Below are positions 18,305-27,440 of a stretch of DNA of 64,000 bases, piece by piece; the stretch's first letter is position 1; every line of letters starts with the position of its first letter. The notes under the pieces are model-generated. The model saw nothing but the letters and a program-made list of their open reading frames with translations, had not been told where the DNA came from and ran no database searches. The stretch is taken from assembly GCA_965203725.1 (NCBI GenBank), contig CBDBDH010000001.1:372001-436000 (forward strand), given 5' to 3'. A program made the translations under genes and the position numbers. This DNA comes from WTFY01 sp965203725. GTDB lineage: Bacteria > Pseudomonadota > Gammaproteobacteria > UBA4575.

Positions 18305-19393
18305 TCAGGTATTCTGGATAACAATTTTTGGAAAGCGTGCCCTGTAGTCTTTACCCTGTGCGGCAAGTTTTGCAGCAGCCTTGCGTGCAATCTCACGATA
18401 AATTTCAGCGATGCGACTGTCCGGCATCATCGCCACGGACGGGTTGCCACCGTCCGCCTGCTCACGAATCTTGATATCCAAAGGCAAGGCGCCCAGTATA
18501 TCGACACCCGATTCCTCGGCCATGCGCTGGCCGCCCCCCTGACCAAAAATCGCCTCTTCATGGCCACACTTGCTGCAAATATGGATACTCATGTTTTCCA
18601 CGACACCCAGCACCGGCACTTCAACTTTCTCAAACATCTTCAATCCCTTGCGTGCATCAAGCAGGGCAATGTCCTGAGGCGTTGTGACGATAATGGCCCC
18701 GCTTACGGGTATTTTCTGCGCCAGGGTCAGCTGCACATCCCCCGTGCCCGGTGGCAAGTCGACCACCAGGTAGTCGAGCCCGCGCCAGCAAGTATCGTTC
18801 AGCAACTGCTCGAGTGCCTGGGTCACCATCGGGCCCCGCCAGATCATGGGAGTTTCCTCGTCGATCAAGAACCCGATAGACATGGCCTGCAGTCCATGGG
18901 CCTCCATGGGCTCCAGACTCTTGCCATCGCTTGACTCGGGCTGCCCGCTCACGCCGAGCATGCGGGGCTGACTGGGGCCATAGATATCGGCATCCAGCAT
19001 GCCCACTGTCGCACCCTCCATGGACAGGGCCAGGGCAAGATTCACCGCGGTCGTAGACTTGCCCACACCCCCCTTTCCGGAAGCCACGGCAATGATGTTC
19101 TTGATGTTTTCAAGAGGTTTGAGACTTTTTTGTACAGTGTGGGCCTCGATCTGCCAGCCCACATCCGCCTGCACGCTCTCTGCACCGGCTTCCCCGACTT
19201 TGGCCTCGATCTGCCTGGCAATACCGTCCGAGACCCCTTTTGCAGGATAGCCAAGCTTGACCGTGACACTCACCTCACCGCCTTCGGTCTCGATCTGCTT
19301 GACCGTATTGCCTGCAACCAGATCTTTTCCGAGATAAGGGTCCTGGATCTGTTTCAGTGCTGTCTCCACCTGCTCTTTCGTAAGCTGAACCAT
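18305..19393 (-). CDS. apbC: Mrp/ApbC-type iron-sulfur cluster carrier ATPase
   Basis: P-loop NTPase that binds and transfers [4Fe-4S] clusters. The 362 residues contain an N-terminal DUF59/MIP18 domain (residues 1-90), the deviant Walker A ASGKGGVGKST, the LDADIYGPSQPRMLG segment, the DLPPGTGDVQLTLAQ region and the CxxC pair in HICSKCGHEE near residue 280. A GGGGAG Shine-Dalgarno precedes the ATG. Divergent from metG, as in many gammaproteobacteria. Confidence 0.96.
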   Translation of the reverse strand: MVQLTKEQVETALKQIQDPYLGKDLVAGNTVKQIETEGGEVSVTVKLGYPAKGVSDGIARQIEAKVGEAGAESVQADVGWQIEAHTVQKSLKPLENIKNIIAVASGKGGVGKSTTAVNLALALSMEGATVGMLDADIYGPSQPRMLGVSGQPESSDGKSLEPMEAHGLQAMSIGFLIDEETPMIWRGPMVTQALEQLLNDTCWRGLDYLVVDLPPGTGDVQLTLAQKIPVSGAIIVTTPQDIALLDARKGLKMFEKVEVPVLGVVENMSIHICSKCGHEEAIFGQGGGQRMAEESGVDILGALPLDIKIREQADGGNPSVAMMPDSRIAEIYREIARKAAAKLAAQGKDYRARFPKIVIQNT

Positions 19394-19557
19394 TTTTTAC
19401 TCCCCTGAAAATATTTGGGTCTAGCACAACGGGAGCCTACTATACCATGCTGTCTGCGACGGCATGGGCCCCGGGCTCTGCGGGTTTGTGCGCCAAGATT
19501 ATGATGATATTTTCAAACCCCTAATAGGGTAAAATTGCGAAAACGGATTGCACCGAC

Positions 19558-21585
19558 ATGCCCAAAACAAAACGAAACATCCTCGTCACCAGCGCACTGC
19601 CTTATGCCAACGGACCCATACATATCGGACACCTGGTCGAGTACATTCAAACCGACATCTGGACCCGGTTTCAGAAAATGTGCGGGCACGACTGCCTGTA
19701 CATATGTGCAGACGATGCCCATGGCACACCGATCATGCTCAAGGCCCAGCAGGAGGGAATAAGCCCTGAACAACTGATCGCTCAAGTCAGCGCCGAGCAT
19801 CAGGAAGATTTCTCGGACTTTCATATCCAGTTCGATAACTACCACTCCACCCATTCCGAAGAAAACAGGATCCATTCCACACGCATCTACGAACGGCTGA
19901 AAAAGGGTGGGCACATCACCACAAGAACGGTCGTCGACCTGTATGATCCGCAGGATCAGGTATTTCTGCCTGACCGTTTCGTGAAGGGCGAATGTCCGAA
20001 ATGCGGCGCCAAGGACCAGTATGGGGATAACTGCGAGGTCTGTGGAAGCACGTATACGCCCGCGGACCTGATCAACCCCTATTCATCGGTAAGCGGTGCC
20101 ACACCGGTCAAAAAGGAAAACCTGCATTACTTCTTCAGGCTGAACGACTTCAAGGAAGTGCTGCGTGACTGGATCGAGAACAAGCCACTGCAACCGGGAA
20201 TTACCAACAAGCTCAAAGAGTGGTTCCAGGAAGACCTCAGGGACTGGGACATTTCCCGGGACGCACCCTACTTCGGTTTTGAGATTCCCGATGCGCCCGG
20301 CAAGTACTTTTACGTGTGGCTGGATGCACCGGTAGGATACATGGCCAGTCTGCAACAGTACTGTGATCGCACCGGTCGGGATTTCGACGCATACTGGGAT
20401 GCCGACAGCGAGTACGAGGTGTACCATTTTATCGGCAAGGACATCGCATACTTCCACATGCTGTTCTGGCCGGCGATGCTGCACGGCGCAAATTATCGAA
20501 TCCCCACTGCTGTGTACTGTCACGGATTCCTGACGGTCGACGGTCAAAAAATGTCAAAGTCGAGAGGCACCTTCGTCAAGGCGCGTACTTATCTCGACCA
20601 CCTGAACCCGGAGTATTTGCGTTACTACTTTGCAGCAAAGCTGGGATCCGATGTCAGCGACATTGACCTCAGCCTGGATGACTTCCAGCAGCGTGTGAAC
20701 AGCGATGTCGTGGGAAAACTGGTGAACATCGCCAGTCGCTGCTCCGGGTTTATTCACAAGTATTTCGAAGGAAAACTGACTTCGGCCTTCATCGAAGGTG
20801 GACAGGAGGTGTTTGATACTGCAGTGCAAGGGAACGAGCACATAAAACAGCTCTACGAATCCCGAAACTATTCACAAGCCATGCGATCGATCATGAAGCA
20901 TGCCGATGAAGCCAACCAGATCATCGATGCACACAAGCCCTGGGAACTCGCAAAAGACGAAACCAAGCACGACCAGGTGCACCAGGTCTGCAGCTTTGGC
21001 CTGAACATGTACCGGTTGCTGAGCGGCTACCTGAAGCCCGTGATGCCCGAACTCGCGCAAAAATCAGAAGCCTTCCTGAGTACACAAACCTGCTGGAGTG
21101 ACCTGGCATCAGGAAAACCATTACCGGAGGGGCATCAGATAAATGCATTCAAGCCCCTGATTACCCGGATCGAAAAAAAGTCGATAGAGAACATGATCGA
21201 AGATTCAAAACAAGATGATACGCCTGCGCCGGCTGACCCGATCGGCGACGAAATCACCATCGAGGATTTCGCAAGACTGGATTTCAGAATTGCGAAAATT
21301 GTCCAGGCAGAGCATGTCGATGGAGCCGAAAAACTCCTCAAGCTGACACTGGACCTGGGAGAGCCTACAGGGAATGTACAGCGCACCGTGTTTGCAGGAA
21401 TAAAGTCTGCCTACGCCCCGAAAGACATTGAAGGCCGGCTGACCGTGGTGGTTGCGAACCTGGCCTCTCGAAAAATGCGGTTCGGCACTTCAGAAGGAAT
21501 GGTGCTTGCAGCCGGCCCCGGCGGGAAAGACATATTTCTGCTGCAGCCTGACAGCGGGGCGGTTCCCGGCATGCGCGTGAAATAG
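19558..21585 (+). CDS. metG: Methionyl-tRNA synthetase
   Basis: Charges tRNA-Met. The 675 residues have the HIGH-type motif in PYANGPIHIGHL, a zinc knuckle with CPKC and CEVC (residues about 145-165), the KMSKS loop (GQKMSKSRGT), and a C-terminal EMAP/Trbp111-type tRNA-binding domain from about residue 570 (FARLDFRIAKIVQAEHVDGA). Full length, dimeric type. Confidence 0.98.
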   Translation: MPKTKRNILVTSALPYANGPIHIGHLVEYIQTDIWTRFQKMCGHDCLYICADDAHGTPIMLKAQQEGISPEQLIAQVSAEHQEDFSDFHIQFDNYHSTHSEENRIHSTRIYERLKKGGHITTRTVVDLYDPQDQVFLPDRFVKGECPKCGAKDQYGDNCEVCGSTYTPADLINPYSSVSGATPVKKENLHYFFRLNDFKEVLRDWIENKPLQPGITNKLKEWFQEDLRDWDISRDAPYFGFEIPDAPGKYFYVWLDAPVGYMASLQQYCDRTGRDFDAYWDADSEYEVYHFIGKDIAYFHMLFWPAMLHGANYRIPTAVYCHGFLTVDGQKMSKSRGTFVKARTYLDHLNPEYLRYYFAAKLGSDVSDIDLSLDDFQQRVNSDVVGKLVNIASRCSGFIHKYFEGKLTSAFIEGGQEVFDTAVQGNEHIKQLYESRNYSQAMRSIMKHADEANQIIDAHKPWELAKDETKHDQVHQVCSFGLNMYRLLSGYLKPVMPELAQKSEAFLSTQTCWSDLASGKPLPEGHQINAFKPLITRIEKKSIENMIEDSKQDDTPAPADPIGDEITIEDFARLDFRIAKIVQAEHVDGAEKLLKLTLDLGEPTGNVQRTVFAGIKSAYAPKDIEGRLTVVVANLASRKMRFGTSEGMVLAAGPGGKDIFLLQPDSGAVPGMRVK

Positions 21586-21592
21586 ATTTCCA

Positions 21593-21988
21593 GTGCACAA
21601 CGCCGATACCATCGTCCCAACGGGAAAATATCTTGCAAGAATCGATGAACGACTATGTATCGGCTGTACACTGTGCATCAAGGCCTGTCCCTTTGATGCG
21701 ATCGTCGGTGCTTCCAGGCAAATGCATACAGTCATCAGCCGGTACTGCACCGGCTGCAGGTTGTGCATCCCTCCATGCCCGGTCGACTGCATCACGTTGG
21801 AAATAAATACCGACTACAATGAAATCAGCCAAACCGTCCCTTCATGCGAACAGCGAAAGCTGAAAAAGGAATTCGCAGCATTTTCGCGCAGCAACCGCAA
21901 GCAACGTATACAAAGACTGGAGCATGCTCGCCGTGAGAAACAACGGCTGTTCGAACGCAGGAAAAGGGAACTATCGCTCAACAAGTAA
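21593..21988 (+). CDS. RnfB-like 2[4Fe-4S] ferredoxin
   Basis: Small electron carrier resembling the ferredoxin part of RnfB. The frame starts at a GTG 7 bp after metG and gives 131 residues. Two clusters are clear: CIGCTLCIKACP and CTGCRLCIPPCP. The N-terminal membrane anchor and Fe-S domain of full RnfB are missing. After residue 90 comes a strongly basic, helical tail rich in Arg, Lys and Glu. No rnfACDGE genes are nearby. nth follows 15 bp later, so a role in supplying or maintaining the Nth cluster is possible but only inferred. Confidence 0.85.
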   Translation: MHNADTIVPTGKYLARIDERLCIGCTLCIKACPFDAIVGASRQMHTVISRYCTGCRLCIPPCPVDCITLEINTDYNEISQTVPSCEQRKLKKEFAAFSRSNRKQRIQRLEHARREKQRLFERRKRELSLNK

Positions 21989-22003
21989 CCTCTTATCCAT
22001 ACA

Positions 22004-22642
22004 ATGAACCAGGAAAACTACGACAAAATCTTTCGCCGCCTGAAGAAGGCCAACCCGAGTCCAAGAACTGAGCTCGTACACAAGTCCAATTTTGAGTTGC
22101 TGGTCTCCGTCATACTCTCCGCCCAGGCCACGGACGTAAGTGTAAACAAGGCCACCAAGGATCTTTACAAAGTAGCCAATACGCCAAGAAAAATGCTCAA
22201 GCTTGGAGAGAAAAAACTGAAGACCTATATCAAGTCAATCGGTTTATACAACAGCAAGGCTGAAAATATCATCAAGACCTGCCGCATCCTGCTTGAAAAC
22301 CACGGGGGGCGAATCCCTCGCACCCGGGAAGCACTACAGTCATTGCCGGGGGTCGGCAGGAAGACCGCTAACGTGGTCCTGAACAATGCCTTCAACCAGC
22401 CTACGATTGCAGTGGATACACACATATTCCGGGTATCTAACCGGACCGGCCTCGCTCCCGGAAAAAATGTACTTGCCGTGGAACTTGAACTGGAAAAGCG
22501 GGTGCCTGAAAAATACAAGCTGCATGCCCATCACTGGCTCATTCTGCTCGGCCGCTACACCTGTCTGGCACGCAAGCCGAAATGCCAGGAATGTCCAATT
22601 TTCGATCTATGCGAATACAGTGAAAAAGGCGTGATCCGCTAG
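22004..22642 (+). CDS. nth: Endonuclease III
   Basis: Base-excision-repair glycosylase/AP lyase for oxidised pyrimidines. The 212 residues show the helix-hairpin-helix LPGVGRKTANVVLNNAF with the catalytic Lys, the aspartate in VDTHIFRVSNR, and the [4Fe-4S] ligands C-x6-C-x2-C-x5-C at the end (CLARKPKCQECPIFDLC). Full length and intact. Confidence 0.97.
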   Translation: MNQENYDKIFRRLKKANPSPRTELVHKSNFELLVSVILSAQATDVSVNKATKDLYKVANTPRKMLKLGEKKLKTYIKSIGLYNSKAENIIKTCRILLENHGGRIPRTREALQSLPGVGRKTANVVLNNAFNQPTIAVDTHIFRVSNRTGLAPGKNVLAVELELEKRVPEKYKLHAHHWLILLGRYTCLARKPKCQECPIFDLCEYSEKGVIR

Positions 22643-22668
22643 GAACTATCGTTTTACGGGAGGCCCGG

Positions 22669-23319
22669 ATGTCCATACTTGTCAGCACCGCAAATTCATT
22701 GCAGGACCTCCTTGACCGGCTGCGAGCCATTGACTTCCTGGGACCCCTCGCGCTGCGCCTGTATCTGGCGCCCGTATTCATTGCCGTTGGCCTGCATAAA
22801 TTCATGCATCTGGAAGATATCGCAAGCTGGTTCGGAAACCCCGACTGGGGGCTTGGCCTGCCAAGCCCCATGCTTATGGCAATTCTCGCGGCGTCTGCAG
22901 AGCTGTTCGGCGGCATCGCCTTGTTGTTCGGAGTGGCAGTGCGGTGGTTCACCATCCCCCTGATGATCACCATGCTCGTGGCGATTTTTGCAGTGCACTG
23001 GAACCAGGGCTGGTTTGCAATCGCACCGGGCGACCCTGCAACCAGCACGGCCAAACCCCTTGCGTCCATCGGGATTCCGGCTGCGAGGCACAGCCTGGAA
23101 AACAGCGAGGAAGTGGGCAAACGCCTGCAGGCCGCCAAGTCCCTGCTGAAAAAGCATGGAAACTATAAATGGCTGACGGAAAAAGGGGGCTTCGTGGTGT
23201 TGAATAACGGTATTGAATTTGCCGCAACCTACTTCGTGATGCTGCTGGTCCTGTTCTTTACAGGGGCAGGCAGGTACCTGTCCGTGGATTACTGGATTGC
23301 CCGGTATTTCAGGAAATGA
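22669..23319 (+). CDS. DoxX-family membrane protein (HvfX-like)
   Basis: Integral membrane protein with DoxX-type helices. The 216 residues contain LYLAPVFIAVGLHKFMH, GLPSPMLMAILAASAELFGGIALLF, WFTIPLMITMLVAIFAVHW and a last helix ATYFVMLLVLFFTGAG. Between helices 3 and 4 is a loop of about 75 residues, longer than in small DoxX proteins. It precedes DUF692 and DUF2063 genes on the same strand, the set known as HvfX-HvfB-HvfC or BufD-type neighbours. A GGGAGG Shine-Dalgarno precedes the ATG. Confidence 0.82.
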   Translation: MSILVSTANSLQDLLDRLRAIDFLGPLALRLYLAPVFIAVGLHKFMHLEDIASWFGNPDWGLGLPSPMLMAILAASAELFGGIALLFGVAVRWFTIPLMITMLVAIFAVHWNQGWFAIAPGDPATSTAKPLASIGIPAARHSLENSEEVGKRLQAAKSLLKKHGNYKWLTEKGGFVVLNNGIEFAATYFVMLLVLFFTGAGRYLSVDYWIARYFRK

Positions 23320-23373
23320 ACCGGGCAATTTTCTGATCTTGCGAACTTGGACAGTTCCTTAAAACCACGTCCT

Positions 23374-24234
23374 ATGGGTACAAGCGATCAAAATACCGAA
23401 GCGGTCAGCGGCTCGGGCCTTGGTTTGCGGCGGGACTTTCTCGGTGAGCTCGAGGCAAACTGCCCGGCCTGTATCGATTTCATGGAAGTTGCACCGGAGA
23501 ACTGGATAGGAGTCGGCGGAAAACTGGGTAAACGTTTGCGTGCCTTCACGGAAAAATTTCCGTTTGTTTCCCACGGACTGTCACTCTCGATCGGCAGCCC
23601 TGCCCCCTTGGATGAGTCATTGGTGCATGACATCAAGAAATTCATACATGCCCATGACATCCGTTGTTACAGCGAGCACCTGAGCTACTGTTCAGATGAC
23701 GGGCACCTGTATGACCTGATGCCCATCCCCTTTACCGAGGAGGCCGTGCATTATGTCGCCGACAGGATCAAGCGGGTCCAGGATATCCTGGAACAGAAAA
23801 TCGCCATGGAAAATGTTTCCTACTATGCGGCTCCCGGCAAGGAGATGGATGAAATCGATTTCGTCAATGCCGTGCTCGAGGAGGCCGATTGCAACTTGCT
23901 GCTGGACGTGAACAACATCTACGTCAATTCCGTCAACCACCAGTACGACCCGACCGGATTCCTGCAAGCCTTGCCTGGCGAACGCATTGCATATTGCCAC
24001 ATTGCAGGCCACTACATGGAAGAGGAAGATTTGCTGGTGGACACCCACGGCGCCGGCGTGATTGATCCTGTCTGGGACTTGCTGGACAAGGCCTACAAGT
24101 TGTTCGGTGCTGTGCCGACTTTGCTGGAACGGGATTTCCATATCCCGCCTCTGGAGGACCTGGTACAAGAAGTCCATACCATCCGTGACCTGCAGAGCAA
24201 GCGGGGCACAGCACTTGGTGTGCCGGCCAGCTGA
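23374..24234 (+). CDS. DUF692 multinuclear non-haem iron oxidase (MNIO), HvfB/BufB-like
   Basis: TIM-barrel enzyme of the family that modifies cysteine-containing peptides to make copper-binding RiPP products (MbnB, ChrH, bufferin BufB). The 286 residues from the ATG show the family's metal ligands: EVAPENW, SHGLSLS, SEHLSYC, MENVSYY, LLLDVNNIYVN, CHIAGH and DTHGAGV, then LLERDFHIP. A TTG 27 bp upstream is a less likely start. The partner DUF2063 gene starts 3 bp downstream. No obvious precursor peptide lies next to it. Confidence 0.92.
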   Translation: MGTSDQNTEAVSGSGLGLRRDFLGELEANCPACIDFMEVAPENWIGVGGKLGKRLRAFTEKFPFVSHGLSLSIGSPAPLDESLVHDIKKFIHAHDIRCYSEHLSYCSDDGHLYDLMPIPFTEEAVHYVADRIKRVQDILEQKIAMENVSYYAAPGKEMDEIDFVNAVLEEADCNLLLDVNNIYVNSVNHQYDPTGFLQALPGERIAYCHIAGHYMEEEDLLVDTHGAGVIDPVWDLLDKAYKLFGAVPTLLERDFHIPPLEDLVQEVHTIRDLQSKRGTALGVPAS

Positions 24235-24237
24235 TCC

Positions 24238-25020
24238 ATGTCTGTCATGCCTTCAAAAATACCTGCATTCAAAAAAATCCAGTACCGGTTTACTGCGCAC
24301 TTAAGGGACCCGGACCGGCACAGTGCACCGGAAGACATCGAAGACCGGCGCATGGAAATCTATCGCGGTCTTCTCTATCGCAATGTGCAAAATTTCATCA
24401 GCGGCGCATTCCCCGTGCTGCGCAAGCTCTACAGTGATGAGAACTGGCATGGCCTGGTCCGGGATTTTTTTGCCAGCCATCGCTCGGCATCCCCCTATTT
24501 CAGGGACATATCCCGGGAATTCCTGGACTACCTGCAAAACGAGAGAACAACTCGGCCTGAAGACCCAATATTCCTCAACGAGCTCGCTCACTACGAATGG
24601 ATGGAAATTTATCTCACGAATTCAGACCTTGAACCGGACATGACAAATGTAGACCCCGCGGGCGATCTGATGCAGAACGTGCCCGTCCTTTCGCCCCTGG
24701 CAGAATTCTTCGGTTACAGCTTCCCTGTACACAAGATAAGCCCTGATTTTCAGCCGGAACAGGCCAGTGCACAGCCTGTGTTCCTCATGGTCTACAGGGA
24801 TTTGCAGGACAGAGTAGGCTTCATGGAACTGAACCCTCTCACAGCAGCACTGGTCGAGCAGCTCAAGGACAACAGGCTGGAATCAGGTAAACAGATTCTT
24901 GAGAAGATCGCCGACACGCTGCAGCATCCGGATCCGGATACGGTGTTCAGAAACGGGGAAAAGGTCCTCAGGCAGTTGCACGCCAAGGATATTCTGCTCG
25001 GCACCAGAACACCAACGTAA
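24238..25020 (+). CDS. DUF2063 protein, HvfC/BufC-like MNIO partner
   Basis: Partner protein of DUF692 enzymes, thought to bind the substrate peptide. The 260 residues have the DUF2063 N-terminal DNA-binding-like helical domain (YRGLLYRNVQNFISGAFPVLRKLY; FFASHRSASPYFRDISREFL) and a C-terminal domain resembling a RiPP recognition element region. It is coupled to the DUF692 gene and convergent with the adenosyltransferase gene that follows. Confidence 0.9.
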   Translation: MSVMPSKIPAFKKIQYRFTAHLRDPDRHSAPEDIEDRRMEIYRGLLYRNVQNFISGAFPVLRKLYSDENWHGLVRDFFASHRSASPYFRDISREFLDYLQNERTTRPEDPIFLNELAHYEWMEIYLTNSDLEPDMTNVDPAGDLMQNVPVLSPLAEFFGYSFPVHKISPDFQPEQASAQPVFLMVYRDLQDRVGFMELNPLTAALVEQLKDNRLESGKQILEKIADTLQHPDPDTVFRNGEKVLRQLHAKDILLGTRTPT

Positions 25021-25030
25021 GCCTGCTCCA

Positions 25031-25579
25031 TCAAGCGTTCTTGTCTGGCCAGTGCGTCTCTGTGTGGTCAGAATTCGCGGACAGTATCCTGCAAGAGACA
25101 AACAGGAAGTCAGATAACCTGTTCAGGTAGACCTGGATATCTGGATTGACGGAATGATGCCGGCTCAACATCACCACGCTCCTTTCCGCCCGCCTGCAAA
25201 CAGCGCGGGCCAGGTGGCAAACCGAAGCTGCGCTCCCTCCATTGGGCAGTATGAAGCTTTTCAGTGCAGGCAGGCTCTCTGTGAAGGTATCTATCCGCGC
25301 TTCCAGGTGGGTGATCATTTCTGAATGAACCCGCTTCAAGCGTGGATCGCCTAACTCCGCACCCAGATCAAACAGGCGATGCTGGATTTCGATCAGGCTG
25401 TCCCCGATGTCCGTTGGCAAATCATGGGACAAGATCATGCCGATGACAGAATTCAGTTCATCGACATCACCCAGCGCCTGGATTTCAGGGCAATCCTTGC
25501 GCACACGCCGACCACCCGGCAGGCCGGTTTCGCCCCGGTCCCCGGTTCGGGTATAGATTCTGGTTGCCCTGTCGGTCAT
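25031..25579 (-). CDS. Cob(I)alamin adenosyltransferase, PduO type
   Basis: Transfers the adenosyl group of ATP to cob(I)alamin to make coenzyme B12. From the ATG at 25579 it has 182 residues, with RIYTRTGDRGETGL at the N-terminus (ATP binding), LGDVDELNSVIGM, and the ILPNGGSAASVCHLARAVCRRAER region containing the conserved Arg and Glu. A longer frame upstream reaches into btuB and looks spurious. It lies 22 bp after btuB, an evident B12 uptake-and-activation pair. Confidence 0.93.
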   Translation of the reverse strand: MTDRATRIYTRTGDRGETGLPGGRRVRKDCPEIQALGDVDELNSVIGMILSHDLPTDIGDSLIEIQHRLFDLGAELGDPRLKRVHSEMITHLEARIDTFTESLPALKSFILPNGGSAASVCHLARAVCRRAERSVVMLSRHHSVNPDIQVYLNRLSDFLFVSCRILSANSDHTETHWPDKNA

Positions 25580-25601
25580 GCGCAGTCCGCCGACAAACGT
25601 A

Positions 25602-27386
25602 CTACATGGGTTTAATTTGCAGTTCAGCAAACACGGACTGGCCCGGCATGTTGTATCCGGACGCCAGTTCATACTCCTTGTCGAAAAGGTTTTCCGCCTT
25701 CAGCGCAAGTGTTGCATAGGGGAAACGGTACCCGATGGACACATTAAATAACCCGTAACCCGGCAGTTTCACGTCTTGAAAGCCTCTCCTTTTCGAGGTC
25801 ACCAGGCCATTCGCCTGGATGAAGAATTGCTTTTGACTGTAGGCTACAGATCCCGTGAGTGTACGCTTGGCCCTCCTCAGCAAGGGCACATCGTCCGTCT
25901 CGTTGCGAGGGTCCTGGACGATCCCTTCCAGACCCAGGTCCCAGGCTCCAGACTGGTGCCCCAGGGCAATTTCCATCCCCCGGATACGTACCTCATCCAC
26001 ATTTCGGTTCTCATAGGTGAATGTAGCCGAGTCTGTCAGTGTGGCCTCGATAAGGTCATCGATTTTGTTCTCGAAAATACGCAATGATACGGAAGTCTGC
26101 GGAGTCCACTTGTGACGGATTCCTGCCTCGATGGAGCGGGAGGTCTCCTCCTTCAGATCCGGGTTTCCTCCAAATCCGAATCTTGCATTGCTGTCTGGTG
26201 CCCGGAACCCGGTACCCATGCTTGTAAACAGCCGGGTTTCCTGGCGCAGTAAATAGCCATATTCCAGGTTCCAGGTCATGGCATCATCAAAGTCTTCATG
26301 GTCCGTGTATCGGGTCGCAGTGGAAAGACTGTGCCTGTTTCGTACAAACTGCTCATGCAGGTACGCCGAAAATATACGTGTATTTTCCCTGTAGGAATCC
26401 CCAAAGGACAGGGAGTTCGTAGCCTCGTCCGCCAGGGACATCCCGAGTACAAGCACGTTATCGTTGAACGTGATGTCATTCTTCCAGTCGTAAACGACTC
26501 GGTCAGTCAGGGCATAGTCCTCGTTTCCCAGAAAGTTGGTCTGGTTCTGGCGGACTTCGTCCCTGGTTCTCGAAACTGACAGTGCAGACTTCCAGTTATC
26601 CAGCACAGACCGGCTCATCGACACACTCATGACATTATTTTTCCGATCATGGTCAAGGCCCGTGCCGAAGCTGTCGTATTCGGTGTTGCCTTCCACCTGC
26701 CAGAAGCCAAACTGGAGTTCCCCGGCCCCTGTTTGCGTTCTTATGTTGAAGTCAAACGTGTCACGATCATGTCCGTGATTCGTTTCCGAGTCGCGGACTG
26801 CCGGAAACCCCCCGGTGTCCAGTTGGCTGAAAGACAAATTGCCCGAAATGCGCTCGTTCGCATAGCCGAGATGCATGCTTTGCTCGTCCGTGGAATATCT
26901 ACCGGTCGTAACATGAAAATCCGCCCTCTTTTTTTCATCGTGGACGGAGGTAATGACATTGATCACTCCGCCTACGGCTTCCGACCCGTATACCGTTGAA
27001 CGGGGACCCTTGACTATCTCGATACGATCAATCACAGAGGTGTCGATCATTTCCAGTGCCGGGGCACCCGTGGTAGCTGAATTCATTTTCACACCATTGA
27101 TGAGCACCGTGGTGTGATTGCTGTTCGTGCCACGGACAAACACGGAGGTCTGCTGTCCCGGCCCACCCGTGCGGCCGATATCCAGGCCGGCATGCCATCG
27201 CAGCAGGCCTGCAATATCTGAAGACGGACTGCGCTCGATCATTTCACGGGTGATGACCACTACGGAAGGGATGACCTCCCCGAGTGACTGGGCATATCTG
27301 GCAGGGGTAACAACGACCTCCTCCAGCGCATGCGCAAATGTGCCCACGCTGATCAGGCATGCGGCTACAAGGACTCTAAAATTCAT
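25602..27386 (-). CDS. btuB: TonB-dependent vitamin B12 receptor
   Basis: Outer-membrane receptor for cobalamin. The 594 residues begin with a signal peptide (NFRVLVAACLISVGTFAHA), a TonB box EEVVVTPAR, the plug domain (VFVRGTNSNHTTVLINGVKMN; IEIVKGPRSTVYGSEAVGGVINVIT) and a 22-strand barrel ending LKAENLFDKEYE and a final beta-signal. It matches BtuB length. No cobalamin riboswitch was seen ahead of it. The short-chain dehydrogenase gene lies 54 bp upstream on the same strand. Confidence 0.92.
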   Translation of the reverse strand: MNFRVLVAACLISVGTFAHALEEVVVTPARYAQSLGEVIPSVVVITREMIERSPSSDIAGLLRWHAGLDIGRTGGPGQQTSVFVRGTNSNHTTVLINGVKMNSATTGAPALEMIDTSVIDRIEIVKGPRSTVYGSEAVGGVINVITSVHDEKKRADFHVTTGRYSTDEQSMHLGYANERISGNLSFSQLDTGGFPAVRDSETNHGHDRDTFDFNIRTQTGAGELQFGFWQVEGNTEYDSFGTGLDHDRKNNVMSVSMSRSVLDNWKSALSVSRTRDEVRQNQTNFLGNEDYALTDRVVYDWKNDITFNDNVLVLGMSLADEATNSLSFGDSYRENTRIFSAYLHEQFVRNRHSLSTATRYTDHEDFDDAMTWNLEYGYLLRQETRLFTSMGTGFRAPDSNARFGFGGNPDLKEETSRSIEAGIRHKWTPQTSVSLRIFENKIDDLIEATLTDSATFTYENRNVDEVRIRGMEIALGHQSGAWDLGLEGIVQDPRNETDDVPLLRRAKRTLTGSVAYSQKQFFIQANGLVTSKRRGFQDVKLPGYGLFNVSIGYRFPYATLALKAENLFDKEYELASGYNMPGQSVFAELQIKPM

Positions 27387-27440
27387 TCTGTATGATCCTC
27401 CAGAGCCAGTGAATCAGAACAAGCGTGCAAGAGACTTCAT

